Positions 11,321 through 25,958 of a stretch of 64,000 bases of DNA are shown here, in pieces; positions within the stretch are counted from its first letter, which is position 1, and every line of letters starts with the position of its first letter. The notes under the pieces are model-generated. The model saw only the letters and a list, made by a program, of their open reading frames with translations, did no database searches and was not told the origin of the DNA. This stretch comes from Lampris incognitus. Its lineage: Eukaryota > Chordata > Actinopteri > Lampriformes > Lampridae. The stretch is from the NCBI RefSeq assembly GCF_029633865.1, contig NC_079222.1, positions 28,334,166 through 28,398,165 on the forward strand, read 5' to 3'. The translations under genes were made by a program, and so were the position numbers.

Positions 11321-11501
11321 TATTTCTTTTGACCCTTTGGGAGTCTGTGACTTGGACCACTGTTCTAAAAAAAAGGAAAACATTCCTTTTTTAGACGGCT
11401 TAATGTGAAGGAGTTGCTCGTGTTGACGCTGTGAAATTGATGTGTCTTTGTTGGTTTTTTGTTTTATGGAAATTAAAGAGTTTTTTTTAAATTCATTCAA
11501 T

Positions 11502-11520
11502 TCTCTCTCTCTCTCTCTCT
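11502..11520. repeat. (TC)n tract between the two Tx1 copies
   Basis: Nineteen bases of pure TC lie between the 3' end of Tx1 copy 1 and the 5' end of copy 2. The tract serves as 3' target remnant of one insertion and 5' target remnant of the other. Confidence 0.9.
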
Positions 11521-11709
11521 GCACTGCATGCTGGGAGGTTGGGTGTGTCAGTGAGGGCATTAACTGTGAAATTGGCACGGAGCTTGAACCATTTGCCATA
11601 TTTTCTTTCAGATTCTCCCCTGTATCTTTCGTCTGTTTTATGTCCATGATCCGGTAAGCTTTCTTAAAACTTTCTACCGAGGGTTCAGTGATTTTGTTGG
11701 GTTGTTTTG

Positions 11710-13105
11710 AGGGTGCCATTCCTCCGGAACCCAGCGTGATGGTAGAGGAGGTTTTGTTGGCCGTAGGACAGCAAGTTGGTCATGGCAATCTACTGTTTGC
11801 TTCTGGGAGGAACAAATGGTAACTGGACTGCATTTATATAGAGCTTTTCTAGTCTACCGACCCCTCAAAGCGCTTTACAGTGTGTGCCTCACATTCACCC
11901 GTTCACACACACATTCTTACACTGATGGTGGAGGCTGCCATGCAAGGCGCCAACCTGATCATCAGGAGCAGTTAGGGGTCCAGTGTCTTGCTCAAGGACA
12001 CTTCGACACGCTCTCTGCAGGAGATCGAACCAGCGGCATTCCAATTACTACGCGATTACTGAGCCATGCTGCCCCATATGTAACAAGGCTGTGGGGATAT
12101 TTTTGGAGGAGCGTCAATATCAGTGAGATGATTGAGAGTGGTGTAGTTATCAGAATCACGGTGTTGGGTGCTCCGCCGTTTATCTCCAACGAACTGTTGG
12201 AAAATGAGCTGTGGAGGTTTGGTAAATTTGCCAGTGCTTTCAAAACTGTCACTCTCGGATGCACAGATCTGAAGCTAAAACGTGTTCGGTCACCCAGGAG
12301 ACAGGTATTTATGTTTTTGGACTCCAACAAAGAATTTGGAGGTTTTCTTTAGCGTTAAACATGGTTATGGCTCATACATGGTGTGTGCTAGTGCGGGGCA
12401 GTGGAAATGTTTGAGTGTGGCGATGTCAGCCATAAGCGGTTCGCATATCTGCATAGGCAACAAGCGGAGGCCGACACCACAGATGCAGACACCACAGATG
12501 CTAACATTCCTCCCACTGATAATGTCTCCGAGGCGGGCAGAGCAGAACGGAGTCAGTCAGAGGAACAGCCTGCTCCACCAGTTGTAGATGAGGAAATAGG
12601 CTCTCAGTCTATGGCCTTAGACCCAGGGGCAGAGCTTGCAGAAACACTCGCAGCTGAACAGGTGGCTGCTTCCAACAGCTCAGCAGGGACTGAGCATGTG
12701 TTCAGTGGTGAGGGACAGAGTGTGAAAGGCGGAGGTAGGCCTACTGAAGGGAATATTGAGAGTGTAGAGGAAATTCTCAGTAGCCAGGTAACAGGTGAGG
12801 CTGAGGATATGGATTGCGATTCAGAGTCTGATAGTATGTCAGTTGGTGAAACATCATACCACAGCACAAATCTGTATTCTCTGGAGGACATAAATGTTTT
12901 TTTGGATTAACTTTTTGGGAAGTCAGTAAAAGTAAGATTATTTAATAATACAGAGAAGTTCATTAGGACTGTTGGTCATCTGCAGAGGCTGGTTGGTTTT
13001 GAGCTGCTTGATGAGAAAAAACGTTTTCACCTCAAGAAACATGTCACAGCCTTGAGAAAGGCAGCAAAGGAGAAAACTGTAAGAAGGACAAAAGTTGTGA
13101 AATAA
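11710..13105 (+). pseudogene. Tx1 copy 2 ORF1, broken
   Basis: The N-terminal part aligns with copy 1 ('LLAVGQQVGHG' against 'ALAVGEVVGHS'). A SINE interrupts it at 11816-12081; without the insert and one AACAA the frame continues. After the insert come 'ELWRFGKFASA' and a knuckle-like 'CFECGDVSHKRF' whose last cysteine has become tyrosine. An acidic region runs from 12401 to 12910. A stop at 12908-12910 precedes a basic C-terminal tail ('HLKKHVTALRKAAKEK') that ends at TAA 13103-13105. Confidence 0.65.
11816..12081 (-). mobile_element. tRNA-derived SINE (third family), minus strand, inside Tx1 copy 2
   Basis: On the complement the head reads 'agcatggctcag' (A-box-like), then 'ggttcgatctcc' (B-box), 'gtcttgagcaag' as variant and the tail 'ctctatataaatgcagtcc'. 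'aacaa' occurs at 11811-11815 and 12082-12086. Removing the insert restores the ORF1 frame across the site, which supports these borders. The parent LINE is not identified. Confidence 0.7.
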
Positions 13106-13198
13106 ATTACGATCATGCATCACAGGGTGCTTAATTATTTTTTTCTGGTTCATGCCAATCTATTTCTGTCTATCTTTTTCTCTCTTCTACCCATCTTA

Positions 13199-14925
13199 TG
13201 GAAGGGTTCAGGGTTGGATCCTTTAACATTAATGGCACGAGGGACAGATATAAGAGGGCTTTAGTGGCTGCGGTTGTGAAGCAGAAAAAGACAGATGTGG
13301 TTTTTTTTGTTGTTGCAGGAAACTCATAGTGACAAAACTGATGAGATAGACTGGGGGTGGAGGGGTCATATGCGCTCAGTTATGGCACCAACTTTATTGG
13401 GAGGTAGCAGCGTTTCTAACTAAAAGAACCAATCCAATGATTTTATCATCTGTGGAGTTAGTTAAGGGGAGCTGTCTGATTGTAAAGGTAGAAACTGAAG
13501 GGTGCCTTTTCTGTTAGGTCAATGTATATGCCCCAATTCAGGGGGCAGACAGATTAGCCTTTCTCAGCGTTCTGAGGAATGAGCTGCAGAAGTATGGTCA
13601 GCAGCAGCTGATCATAGGTGGGGACTGGAACTGCACCACTGATTTCAAAATGGACAGGACAAGTGAGGAACAACACATCCAGTCATCTGGTAGCTTAGGC
13701 AGAATATTTACCCAATTAGATCTGCTAGATGTTTGGAGATTGAAGTGCCCCACTGCTAGACAGTGCATGTGGGTCTGGGTGAGCAATAACAGGGTGAGTG
13801 CTGCCAGGCTAGATAGGTTCTACATTTCAAAGTCACTTGCATCCAGTCTAGTTAGTAGCTCTGTTACTCCAGTTGTCTTCACTGATCACCATCTCATCGC
13901 TGTAGATTTGATAATTTCTCCTGGGCAAAAAGTTAGGTCATATTGGAATTGCAACAACAAGTTGCTGCAGGATAGCGTTTTCTGTCAGCGTCTTGAACAG
14001 TTTTGGGTCTGCTGGCAAAGTAAAAAAGCTAATTTTGATTTGCTGAGGCAGTGGTGGGAAGTGGGCAAGGCACAGATTCACGTCTTCTGTCAGCAGTAAA
14101 TATCTCGCTCCACTGCTAGGATTAAAAGCAGCAGTTCAGGAGCTGGAGGACAGTATTAAGAACATTAAGTGTGCTATGAACATAATCCAGACCTTGTTGC
14201 TGATGGCCTGCTGCAAGAAAAAACGAATGGCGCTCAGGACTTTCATGCAGGAGAGTGAAAGGAGCCCTCATTAGGTCTTGTTTCCTCAACATCAAAGAAA
14301 TTGATGCTCCGAGCTCTTTCTTCTTCGGTTTGGAGAAGACTGTAATGTCAGGAGCAATGTGATGACATCCCTAAAGCTTTCCATTGGCAGGGTGATGACT
14401 GATCCAAAGGAAATGAGGAGTCATGCTGCGGCTTTTTACTCTTCTTTCTTTGGAGCAGAGCGGTGTGATCAGGACAGTACAGCAGAGTTACGGGAGAGGC
14501 TTCCTCAGCACAGTCCCAAGAAAAAGGCAGACCTGGAAAGAGAACTCAGCTTGGAGGAGTTAACTGTTGGTCAGATGTCTTGATGCATGCTCAATAATCC
14601 AGGTAAGAAAATCAAAGAAGGCTGAATCAGTTCATCTGGATGCGTTTATTGACAGATACATTTCATCACTCAACTAAGTGACTTCTTCAGATGTCAGTTA
14701 GTTGTCAACCTTCTTTGCAGTTGTCAACCTTCTTTGCTGTTAGTCAGACGGCTTCAGGATGGTCTCCATCAATAGATGGGCTCACCTCTGACTTTTACAA
14801 GTGTTTCTGGTGTTCTGTTGGACTTGACCTGCATAAAGTACTCTTGAAGTTTCTTCTCCTGGATCACTATCTTGCCATGGTGAAGAAGTTTGCATGTACC
14901 AATGATCCCAAGAGTCAAGTCAAGT
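13199..14925 (+). pseudogene. Tx1 copy 2 ORF2, 5' half (endonuclease and start of RT)
   Basis: The endonuclease starts 'FNINGTRDRYKRA' at about 13220. A frameshift at the T8 run (13300-13307) is followed by 'QETHSD'. Then come 'NVYAP' (about 13521), 'GGDWNCT' (about 13619, with W where copy 1 has F) and 'TDHHL' where copy 1 has 'SDHST'. Stops and frameshifts follow at 14098 and later. 'SIDGLTSDFYKCFW' (about 14775) matches 'GIDGLPPECYKFFW' of copy 1 and marks entry to the RT. The L2 element then cuts the gene. Confidence 0.7.
14595..14703 (+). repeat. short interspersed repeat R, copy 2
   Basis: The phrases 'gaatcagttcatctggatg', 'tttattgacagata' and 'catcactcaactaagtgac' match 2505-2602 on the same strand. 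It lies within Tx1 copy 2 ORF2 and is therefore younger than that insertion. Confidence 0.65.
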
Positions 14926-14929
14926 CATA

Positions 14930-17205
<2,276 letters not shown>

Positions 17206-17590
17206 GTTCAAGAGCTATGCTGTCGGGAGCTTGGCTCCAGGTAGGGTCACCCAAGGCAGATTAGTCAAGGGGGAGGGCCCAGACGAAGAACGATCCCTCA
17301 AAGACCTCAACGGTAGAACTGGTGGACGATGTCTCCAGGTCACAATGACAGTGAAGGCAGATGAAGGCTGCAACAGAGGGTGGTCCCCAATCATCTTGAT
17401 TCTCCATGCCATTGGACTCTGGCCACCCCCTGCCAAAGACTGTGTGGTGGCTGCAGGTGCATCAGCCACTCCATGTAATAAGCTGTCACGCGCAGGCGTC
17501 CTCCCATTATGTGGCTCCAGGATAGGCCTCTACACCCGTCTGAGGACCAAGAGGGACCCAGAGGGAGGAGGGTCATACTGTGACCGCTGA
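17206..17590. repeat. unassigned block between L2 and resumed Tx1
   Basis: Moderately GC-rich DNA between the 5' end of L2 and the next recognisable Tx1 RT sequence. It does not align with Tx1 copy 1. It may be a further repeat; no terminal structure was found. The 128-codon plus-strand frame here has no recognised domain. Confidence 0.4.
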
Positions 17591-19900
17591 TGACTCTTGG
17601 GTGTGTTTCCATGCATTAATGGTGCATGTCTTTTGTAAAAGGGCAGTTCTCTCCTTGCTCCCTAAAAAGGGAGATTTAGCTTTGCTGTAAAACTGGAGGG
17701 CCAGTAGCCCTCTTATGCTCAGAATATAAAGTGCTTTCCAGAGCACTGTCAAATAGACTAAGAGACAACTTGGATATACTTGTTCATATGGACCAAACAT
17801 ACTGTGTACAGGACAGAACAATAATGGACAATCTTTTACTTTTTTGAGATGTGATTGACCTATGTAAACTTAATGATCTTGACATTGGTATCCTCTCCTT
17901 AGAGCAAGAAAAAGAATTTGACAGGGTAGACCTTGGCTATTTGTTTTCAGTACTTAAGGCTTTTGGTTTTGGTGACCATTTTGTATCATGGGTGGGATTA
18001 TTGTACAGTGGTTATGAATGTTTGATGAAGGTTGAGCCAGGCAATCCCTGTGCAGAGGGGAATGAGTCAGGGTTGTCCTAACTCAGGGCAGCTTTACAGT
18101 GTGGCTATTGAACCTCTGTTGTGCAGGCTGAAAGGCCATCTCAGCAGGCATTCACTGTCAGGCACACAACACAGTCTACCTTTGATCGTCTCTGCCTACA
18201 CAGATGATTTAAATGTGTTTGTCACTGATCAGGGGGCTGTGGAGGCACTACAGGACAGTCTGGGCTTATATCAGAAGGCTTCATCAGCAAAAGTGAACTG
18301 GGCAAAGAGTGAGGCCTTACAGGTAGGACAGTGGAGAGAGAGGGCAGCACCCAGTCTGCCTAAAGGTCTGCAGTCGGGAAGAAAAGGGATAAAGGTGTTG
18401 GAGGTATTTTTTAAGGCACAGAGGATTATCAGAGGCAGAATTAGGAGGGTGAGATGGGCAAAATGTGTGCCAAGTTGTCTAAATGGAAATGGTTGCTACC
18501 CCAGCTGTCATATAGGGGTTGAGTTTTGGTTGCCAATAACTTGGTTGCCTCGATTCTGTGGCACAGACCGATTGTTCTACCTCCACCAAGAGGCCTGATT
18601 GAAGATGTTCAGTGGGCCATATTGGACTTTTTCTGGTCAGGGCAGCACTGGAACCGAGCCCCTGCCTTATACTTGTCAGTGGAAGAGGGAGGACAGGGTC
18701 TTATGGACATTACCTCTCGAATGGTGGCCTTTAGGCTGAAGACTGTGCAGCGACTGCTTTACCACTATGTTGTGCTGTGGCTAGACACAACCAAGCTCAT
18801 CCATCCTTGTCTGGGATACAGTAAGCAACTGTTTCTGCTGAGGCTGGAGGAGGCAGATCTCACAGGCCTGTTGCCTTTCTACGCCTCTATGCTGGATGCA
18901 TTTAAGATCCTGAAGGCCTCCAGGGAGCTTGCTGGTGTGTGGCTGTTTGAGGAGCCACTGTTTTGCAACAGCAAGCATAAGATCTTCTCTGAAGGAGGCC
19001 GGATGTGTGAAGTTGGGACATCTCCCGATGCACGCGGGGTCCCTGTAACAGTGTACCAAAATCAGACCCAGGTTGTTGAGTCATATTATTGAGGAGATGA
19101 GTGTTTTGCTTCCAGAATACCTGAGGACATTTATGATGGAGAACCACGAGCTGGATGGCCATTGGAAGAAGGCTGTGGAATATAGCTTTCCACAGTTGAC
19201 TGTCTCTTCTAATGTGGGGGGAGTGGCAGGAGGTGGAGGGCCGACTCCTTTCTTACATGACCCCACGGCTGGATAAGTTTGAGGACCTGGGAAAAAGGCA
19301 ACGTATATCCTGTGTGTGAAGGTGAGGCACTTTCAGTCTCTGCAGGCCATTAAAGCATCGAGGGGCTGCGAGTTTTTTTTGCCCAGGCTCTTCCCTGAAA
19401 GGCTGCTGGCAGTTCCTGTACAAGCTACCAGTTGAAAAGCAGTCAGCTTACCTCCAGTGGAGGATTGTGCATGGAGCGATAGCCATAAACAGACACAGAG
19501 TGCACCTGGATCCTGATTACAGGGAGGCATGTCTTTTTTGTTCACAGTGTGAAACTAACACATTTATTTGTCCAGTGCCCTAGGTTGGTAGATGTGTTTG
19601 AGTTGTTAAGGGGTTGGTTTTTGGGCTTGGGGGAGGCGTTTTTTCAGTTGTTTGTATATGGTCCTAAATACCTAGCCAGGGAGAAAGGTACACACACACT
19701 TATAAATGTCATATCAGCTACTGCCAAAATAGCCATCTGGCTGAGTCGTAAGAACCGGGCCTGGGCGGTGGGCTGTGTGGACACTGTGCAGGTTTTTACA
19801 GGACTGCTGAAGGCTTGGCTCTGGGTGAAACATGCCTACTACAAAATGGTAGACAATCTAGAGGCTTTCAGCCTTAAACTGGCAATAGGTGGAAGATGAT
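17591..19900 (+). pseudogene. Tx1 copy 2 ORF2, 3' half (RT and C-terminal part)
   Basis: RT resumes near 17640. 'LSLEQEKEFDRV' (about 17899) has E in place of the usual A of the AFD box. 'SAYTDD' (about 18191) replaces YADD. 'SSAKVNWAKSEAL' (about 18280) equals 'SAAKVNWAKSEAL' of copy 1, and 'GGQGLMDITSRMVAFRL' (about 18690) matches 'GGQGLVHLESRVAAFRL'. The C-terminal CxxC...H...C finger is split by a frameshift at about 19550. Many stops; inactive. Confidence 0.8.
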
Positions 19901-20060
19901 GAAGGTTTTTTTTTCTAATTTGTGTAATGAGGGAAAGTCCTGGCTGTATTGTTGGTGTTTGTTTTATACATTTATTTATTAATTTTTCTTCTTCACTTGC
20001 ACTATTGTAGTTGATGTCCTTTTGTATACCAATTGTAGAACTTAAAAAGTGTTTTGTAAA

Positions 20061-20084
20061 TCTCTCTTTCTCTCGCTGTCTCTG
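20061..20084. repeat. TC-rich tract, 3' flank of Tx1 copy 2
   Basis: 'tctctctttctctcgctg' and following bases are an eroded TC repeat exactly at the end of the second LINE, matching the placement at copy 1. Confidence 0.75.
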
Positions 20085-21419
20085 TATTTATACCAAATAC
20101 CAAATTTCACACTTTCCTGTGTGTCAGTGCAAAGGCTGCATAAGGTGTTCATGCTTTACTAAAGGAGTGTGAAAAGTGATAGTTGTTTCTGTTATGCATA
20201 TAAATCCAGAACAGTAAATATATGTTCATAATTGGTTACTTAATCATTCAAACCTCACAGATATCCAACAAGGGCCAGGGGATAGATCACAATTGTACTG
20301 TGACTGCTTAATCTTGACTGAGAGCAACAATACATATCTGATGACCTATGAGTTGGAAAAAAAAACAGCAACTGTTTTACTCACTGGGTTGTAAATATCT
20401 CAAAAAAGTGCTTTTCCGATTTAATAATAATGGTCAATATGAGCCCTTTGACATGTAACAAAGCTGACCAGATTGTTGGGTCATCGGCAAACCCATTTAC
20501 CCAGCGGTCAAGGAAAAACCAGTTAGTAGCGGGCCTTGTGTCACTAAAGTTACTGCCAGACCCTTGAACGAGCAAATAAATGTATTATTAAAAGCTTAAG
20601 CACTGTACACGTACTGTACACTGTGATCCTAGGGCAAGTTTCAGGCCACAGTTAATGAGAGTACCGGAGACTGAGTAAGAGGAGATATATGGGTGCTGAG
20701 AGAGAGGGAGGGAGGGAGGGAGGGAGGGAGAGAGAGAGAGAGACTAAGAAAAAGCATTAAAGAAGAGAACCAAAGAGAAACTCTTGAAGTAAATATGTTT
20801 TTTTTTTCAAATTGACCTGAAGGCGATCTAGATTTTGTGTGTTTATAGTGATAGAGTCACAAATTGAGGAAAACATTCTCACTGCTTGCCTGAAATTCTA
20901 CCCATTCATCAGTAAGACAGAGATGTTGTATAACAATTATTTATAACATAATGATAGGCTGGTTGTGTGAAAGGAGGATGAAGTTGCAGCACAATAGGTA
21001 CACAGTGGCCTGGTAACCCTGAGGGCATAGGTGTATGAGGCACTGCATACAGTAGCAAACCGTGACTCTTAAACCTTGGCCCTCTGACCCCTCTTCCCTC
21101 ATCGGGGGGGCAAACAACCAGCCTAGCTTTCTGTGTCCTCTCAAATACTACTGCAAAAGCCTACGTAATGCAATGAGCAAACAGCAAAAATGGTGACAGT
21201 TATCACCAAAACGAAAAACCAACCAAACAAACAAACAAACAAAAAAACAGCTAATTTCTGAGCAAAATGCAAATCCTCCTTATAAATAATCACATCATCA
21301 CACAAGCTGTTTGTGCACTTCAGCGGAATATGGCGTCAACGGGCCAGGGTGCAAAACTATGTGCAAAACGCATGACAGCCATCCCCTCCTGCCCCACTAC
21401 CACACAAAACCAACAAATT
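20085..21419. other. intergenic, no gene; GGGA/GA-rich tract at 20702-20742
   Basis: Apart from a 'gggagggagggaggg' to 'gagagaga' run, no coding or repeat family signature was recognised. Confidence 0.5.
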
Positions 21420-21775
21420 TTAATGTAAGCATGTGTACTATTCACAGAGGATTTGGGAATGTTTGCAATCACAGCATTGTAAGATGGCAATAGCCCCCCC
21501 CCCCCGGTTCAGGGATGGTCATTCCCTCGTCACATAGATGGCCTCTTTGACTCCCCATTCAAACACACGACCACTGAAACTCTAGTTAATGGTCACGCCT
21601 ATTTGCATATGAAACTGATCGTTGGTTTGGGTCGTTATGCAGCAGTTTATAAGGGTGGGATACCTGCAGTCAGCTGAGACTGAAGAGGTCACTTAGATGA
21701 GTGATGAAAAGTATCTCTCAATAAACGTTGTGTCCAGATGAACTGATTCAACCTTCTTTGATTTTCTGCTTAGCT
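21420..21775 (-). mobile_element. repeat R copy 3, adjoining a GIY-YIG-like coding trace (possible Penelope-like element)
   Basis: On the complement, 21775-21640 repeats the 'gaatcagttcatctgga...cacttagatgagtga' block of family R. Positions 21570-21490 can be read as 'EWGVKEAIYVTRE', a stop, then 'PSLNRGGG', resembling the C-terminal part of GIY-YIG endonucleases of fish Penelope-like elements. The C13 run at 21496-21508 would shift the frame. The family assignment is from memory of motif style and is tentative. Confidence 0.45.
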
Positions 21776-21972
21776 GTTTGATATTTTGTATGGGTTTGAT
21801 TATGAATGAGTCTCGGTAAATAGTTCATAAATAAGGAAAATCATAGCTTAAGAAATGTTCACTACACACATTCTGTCTTTAACGGCTTACGTAATTCCAG
21901 TTGTGATGAAAGTCTTCTGACTACAAAAATTAACACATGCAATCCTCAATTATTAATCATTAAAAGAAAACT

Positions 21973-22400
21973 AGGGCATCTGGGTAGCATAGTGGTGTAT
22001 TCCGTTGCCTACCAACATGGGGATCGCCGGTTCGAATCCCCATGTTACCTCCGGCTTGGTCAGGTGTCCCTCCAGACACAATTTGCCGTGTCTGCCGGTG
22101 GGAAGCCGGATGTGGGTATGTGTCCTGCTCGCTGCACTAGCGCCTCCTCTGGTTGGTTGGAGCGCCTGTTCAGGGGGGAGGGGGGACTGGGGGGGTAGTG
22201 TGATCCTCCCACGTGCTACGTCCCCCTGGTGAAACTCCTCACTGTCAGGTGAAAAGAAGTGGCTGGCGACTCCACATGTATCGAGGGAGGCATGCGGTAG
22301 TCTGCAGCCCTCAGCACAGGGGGTGGAACAGAGACCGGGATGGCTCAGAAGAGTGGGGTACAACTGGGGAGAAAAAAAGCGGGGGGGGGGGGGAGAGATA
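21973..22400 (+). mobile_element. tRNA-derived SINE (family A)
   Basis: A-box 'gtagcatagtggtg', intact B-box 'ggttcgaatcc' at 22030-22040, family-A body and a G-rich 3' end (22380-22394). No clear target duplication. Confidence 0.85.
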
Positions 22401-22870
22401 ACTAAAGCTTTGCCCGTGACATTACTCTTAATTCAAAAATCATTAAGCTCTTGTCATTCAGAAAAAAATGTAGCTCCACTGCACTTGCCCTTCATCTTTA
22501 TTACAAAAGACCTGGGCACAAACAGGAATCTCTTACAGCCGGATTTCTCCTGTGTCATCATAGCAAATCACACCATGGCTCAAATACATCAGCCATATTT
22601 GTGAATTCATAATGGCATTGAACATGATGTGAATTTATTTGATTTAACTTCTCATCTTTCATAGCTGCATGGTAATTTCACACCAATGTCTATTCAGTCA
22701 GTGTTACTTGGGTTTCAGTTGTTAGTTTAGCCTTTCAAACCTATAACACTATTTATTTTTCTCTTTGGGTACATTGGCTCCATTGCTCTGGAAAAAAAAA
22801 ATGCTGTTGCCAGTCACTTCATGATGCGTTCCTTTAACTCCTGTTACCCTAATCAGATGCAAAAATGCTG

Positions 22871-22930
22871 GCATAGTTTAAAGGACTAAAGCATAGTTTA
22901 AAGGTCTAAAGCATAGTTTAAAGGTCTTTA
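22871..22930. repeat. 20-bp tandem repeat x3
   Basis: Three units start 'gcatagtttaaagg' at 22871, 22891 and 22911, with one or two differences. Confidence 0.85.
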
Positions 22931-22969
22931 GAAATATAATTCGTCATATAACAACGGGCAACAGGCATG

Positions 22970-23230
22970 GGCACAAGTCCATGAATACTGGAATGGCATC
23001 CAAGTGCTCTACCTGTGCCCCCGTCCATAGGGTTAGTGGCTGTGTCAGGACGGGCATCCGATGTAAAATTTTGCCAAATCAGTATATGGACTGACAAGAC
23101 CATACCGGATCGGTCAAGGCCCGGGTTAACAATGGCCGCCATTGGTGCTGTGCCCTCACAGGGTACCAATGGAAACTACAAAATCTGCTGTGGTGACCCC
23201 TGAGAAACAGGGAAGAAGCCGATATAAAGA
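22970..23230 (+). mobile_element. SINE-like repeat with LINE-type tail (family C), copy 1
   Basis: 'gtccatgaatactgg' , 'gggcatccgatgtaaaa', 'gacaagaccatacc', 'gtgctgtgccctcacaggg' and the end 'gtggtgacccctgagaaac' recur at 52703-52967 in the same order. The tail resembles the complement of the LINE ends at 29206 and 30740. No tRNA head is seen, so both copies may be 5'-truncated. Confidence 0.7.
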
Positions 23231-23235
23231 CGATA

Positions 23236-24767
23236 TAACAGTTGATAAGTGATTCTGGATTCACCTTCTCATGTTAGGACAATTTACGAGTTATAACAGG
23301 GCCTAAATTTGCACCAATATCTTTAATAATTTATATAGATTGTCTCTATACACAGACACTTGCTCTATGTTTTTTTCAGTAACGTTTTAATGCTATTGTT
23401 ATGTGTATTTTCACACTACATCCAACTTTACACTGCATCTGTTGATGCTATCTCAGTATAGGGATGCATTCCCTCAAACAAATGAGCAAAAACCAGTAAC
23501 TTAATATTATTGAGTCTCTAGTGGATTAAAATTACCACTCAGTCTAATGTGATTGACCCAATTTCAATGGCAATTCATCAACCAAACCCGAAATAGCATA
23601 TTATATACAAATGACTGGCTATGACTACATGTGTTTATTAAAAAGAAAAAAAGACATGATTGTAATGGCATTATTTACGGTGTGATAAATTATTAATATG
23701 AGTTGAGCAAGAGAAGGGAGGGAGATAGAGGGCGGCTATTGTGTCATGTGCAGCAGGAGCTGTGGGGGAAAGGAAGCAGTGACAGAGCTGGTCTCACCCT
23801 GACTATCACATTACCTCAGCCCTCATGATAAAACTAGAGTCTTGATTCTCTCCCTGGCCCTCATGGCTCCGCCCACCTTCACCTTCTCTTAAAGAGACAG
23901 GCTTCTTTTTTTTCTTTTCTTTTTTTCTTACAAAGATTAACGACGTAATAGTGCTGGATGTATATGCCCTTATCTACAGAAATGAAGCGAGGAAGGATGT
24001 AGGGTTTTAAATGCATCTTCATTATTACTTTCTCAGATGCTTGACGTGTACTCATTTCACATGATGATCATCTTATTTTTATATAATAATGAGTTTGAGA
24101 ACATAATCCTTCTTGTACATTTCAGATTTCTGTCATGTTTTGAATATTGAATCTTATACTAATACACTGTCTTTCAGCCATAATGATGTATAATTTCCTT
24201 AATTCATAGTTTTTAAACTATATATGATTGCATGACATGTACTATGTTTGTTTTGTTTTTTGTTTTTTTGTAGTTTTAAGTGTCACAGTGTTTTAAGTTG
24301 AAAAAGACTGAATTTTGAAAGATTCAAGCATCTTGTCATGCTTAATATTTGAATGAAATATACCATTAATCCTAGGGATCCCTAATATTGTGATATTATT
24401 GTAAATGGAGAAATTCACCCCCCGTGTATTACCTCCTCAACAATTTCCTAAAGAGGCATTACTTTGAAAGGAGTGATACTTCAAGCTTATTGAGATGGTT
24501 TCACCTGCAGTTTTAATGTGTTTTATAGCCTCTCAAAACCAATGACGTGCCATAACTGGTTTGGCTGGCCATGGCATTTGCAGTTGGTAGTCAGGTGCCT
24601 CCAGCCAGCAGCGCAATGCTCTTCACTCTGTTTGTGTTGTGATGCTTTGTTTTGGCTTTGTTCTGCTCTGTTTGTCCTCCCAATCTTTCACAAATGTGAC
24701 TCTCACTAACTTAGCCCTGTGTAGCGCTTTTTCCATACTCTCTCTCCCTCTCTCTCCCCCTCTCTCT

Positions 24768-24770
<3 letters not shown>
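23236..24770. other. intergenic upstream of gnaz, no gene seen
   Basis: AT-rich sequence. 23700-23900 is less AT-rich and has 'gctccgcccacc', a GC-box-like word. It could belong to an upstream promoter or first exon of gnaz, but nothing in the sequence proves it. Confidence 0.4.

Positions 24771-24771
<1 letters not shown>

Positions 24772-24861
<90 letters not shown>
24772..24861. repeat. (CA)n microsatellite preceded by (TC)n
   Basis: About 45 uninterrupted CA units after a TC-rich lead at 24738-24768. Confidence 0.95.
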
Positions 24862-24864
<3 letters not shown>

Positions 24865-25320
24865 TTGGGGAGGTTAGTTTCATCCAGAAAGTGGGCCACA
24901 ACATGATTTCCCATTTGTGACTCTGCCAATAAAATATAGTCTAAGCATCCATTTATCCAACTGGCGTTCACCACTGTCATCACTATGAATCTATCCATTG
25001 CAAAAAACCCCAAAACAACACCATAGGATTCCAGTTAATGTCCCTAAAGGACGGCTAATATATGAAAGAAGACCTAGAATAGAACAACCATTCAGAGAAA
25101 TATGTATCCAGACTGTTCATGAGCATACTGCAGCACCTGCAGGACAGTGAAACTGGTGTCTGGAAAGAGACGAGGCTTTACTGGAATATGAAAAGGGGAG
25201 AGGCACCTGTCGGCTTGAACTAGTTATTTTCCATTGTGATAGTAATAAACATTACACCTGATGTCCTTTTGCTGAACAGTGCTTGGTGGATGGTAGGCCA
25301 TGAGTGCAGGTGGAGAGGGT

Positions 25321-25352
25321 GGTGGTGTGTGTGTGTGTGTGTGGGGGGGGGG
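25321..25352. repeat. short (GT)n with G-run
   Basis: 'ggtggtgtgtgtgtgtgtgtg' type run followed by nine G residues. Confidence 0.85.
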
Positions 25353-25489
25353 TGAATGTGGGAGGGCGTTGGTTACAAGGAAACACATTCATCTTATTCA
25401 TCCTGCATAGTATGTTTCTTTTTCAAACTGGTTATCTCTGAATGTGCTTTTGTGGGCCTGTGTACATTTATATGTTTGACCTTGTATGC

Positions 25490-25514
25490 ATGTGTGTGTG
25501 TGTATGTACGTGCA

Positions 25515-25567
<53 letters not shown>
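25490..25567. repeat. (TG)n microsatellite, about 400 bp upstream of the gnaz 5'UTR exon
   Basis: A TG run with TA/CA interruptions at 25502-25519, then a pure run to about 25566, ending 'gcgcgc'. Such tracts can adopt Z-DNA; no functional claim is made. Confidence 0.9.
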
Positions 25568-25571
<4 letters not shown>

Positions 25572-25958
25572 CTATTGAATGTGTGGGTGTGGTTTGCCGC
25601 GATTTGCTGTGCTTGAGAGTCCATGATAATAGAGGTCTACAGATGGTGAGCGAACAGGAAAGGAAGCCAAGCCAAACTGTTTTTAATTTCCCACAGTTAT
25701 CTTTATTGGGTGATTTGCTAGAGAAAATGTGTGAAAAAACGGAGGGGGGTGGTGGTTTGTATTTCTAAGAAGCAGCGAGGTTTGGAGGTCCATAGGCTGT
25801 GAAATTCACTGCAGCACCTAACATTCAAATGGTTTCTAAATTGTGTTGAAATAAAATGTAATGGCTTGTTTATAAGATGTGAGAGGTGACTAAATTGCCC
25901 TCATTTATGTTGACTCACTACTCATGTTTCTCTCCTCTCTCTTTTTTTGTGTTGGCAG

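Larger units (their letters stand above)
5558..11501 (+). mobile_element. Tx1-clade non-LTR retrotransposon, copy 1 (complete span, degenerate)
   Basis: About 5.9 kb, including a 201-bp nested element. Order: 5' leader with a strong hairpin, ORF1 (about 5757-7390, zinc-knuckle protein), ORF2 (7469-11320: AP-type endonuclease, reverse transcriptase, C-terminal CCHC), then a short 3'UTR ending in 'attcattcaa' directly before (TC)n. The protein style (GGDFN and SDHS endonuclease boxes, 'AFDRV', 'YADD', C-terminal CxxC...HxxxxC) and the tandem-repeat target match the Tx1 clade. Its Kibi family is reported to insert into TC repeats. Frameshifts and stops make this copy inactive. Confidence 0.85.

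Noticed and set aside
11276..11719. 147-residue minus-strand frame across the junction of the two LINEs
   Set aside because: It spans the 3'UTR of one element, the TC tract and the 5' end of the next on the wrong strand; no domain.
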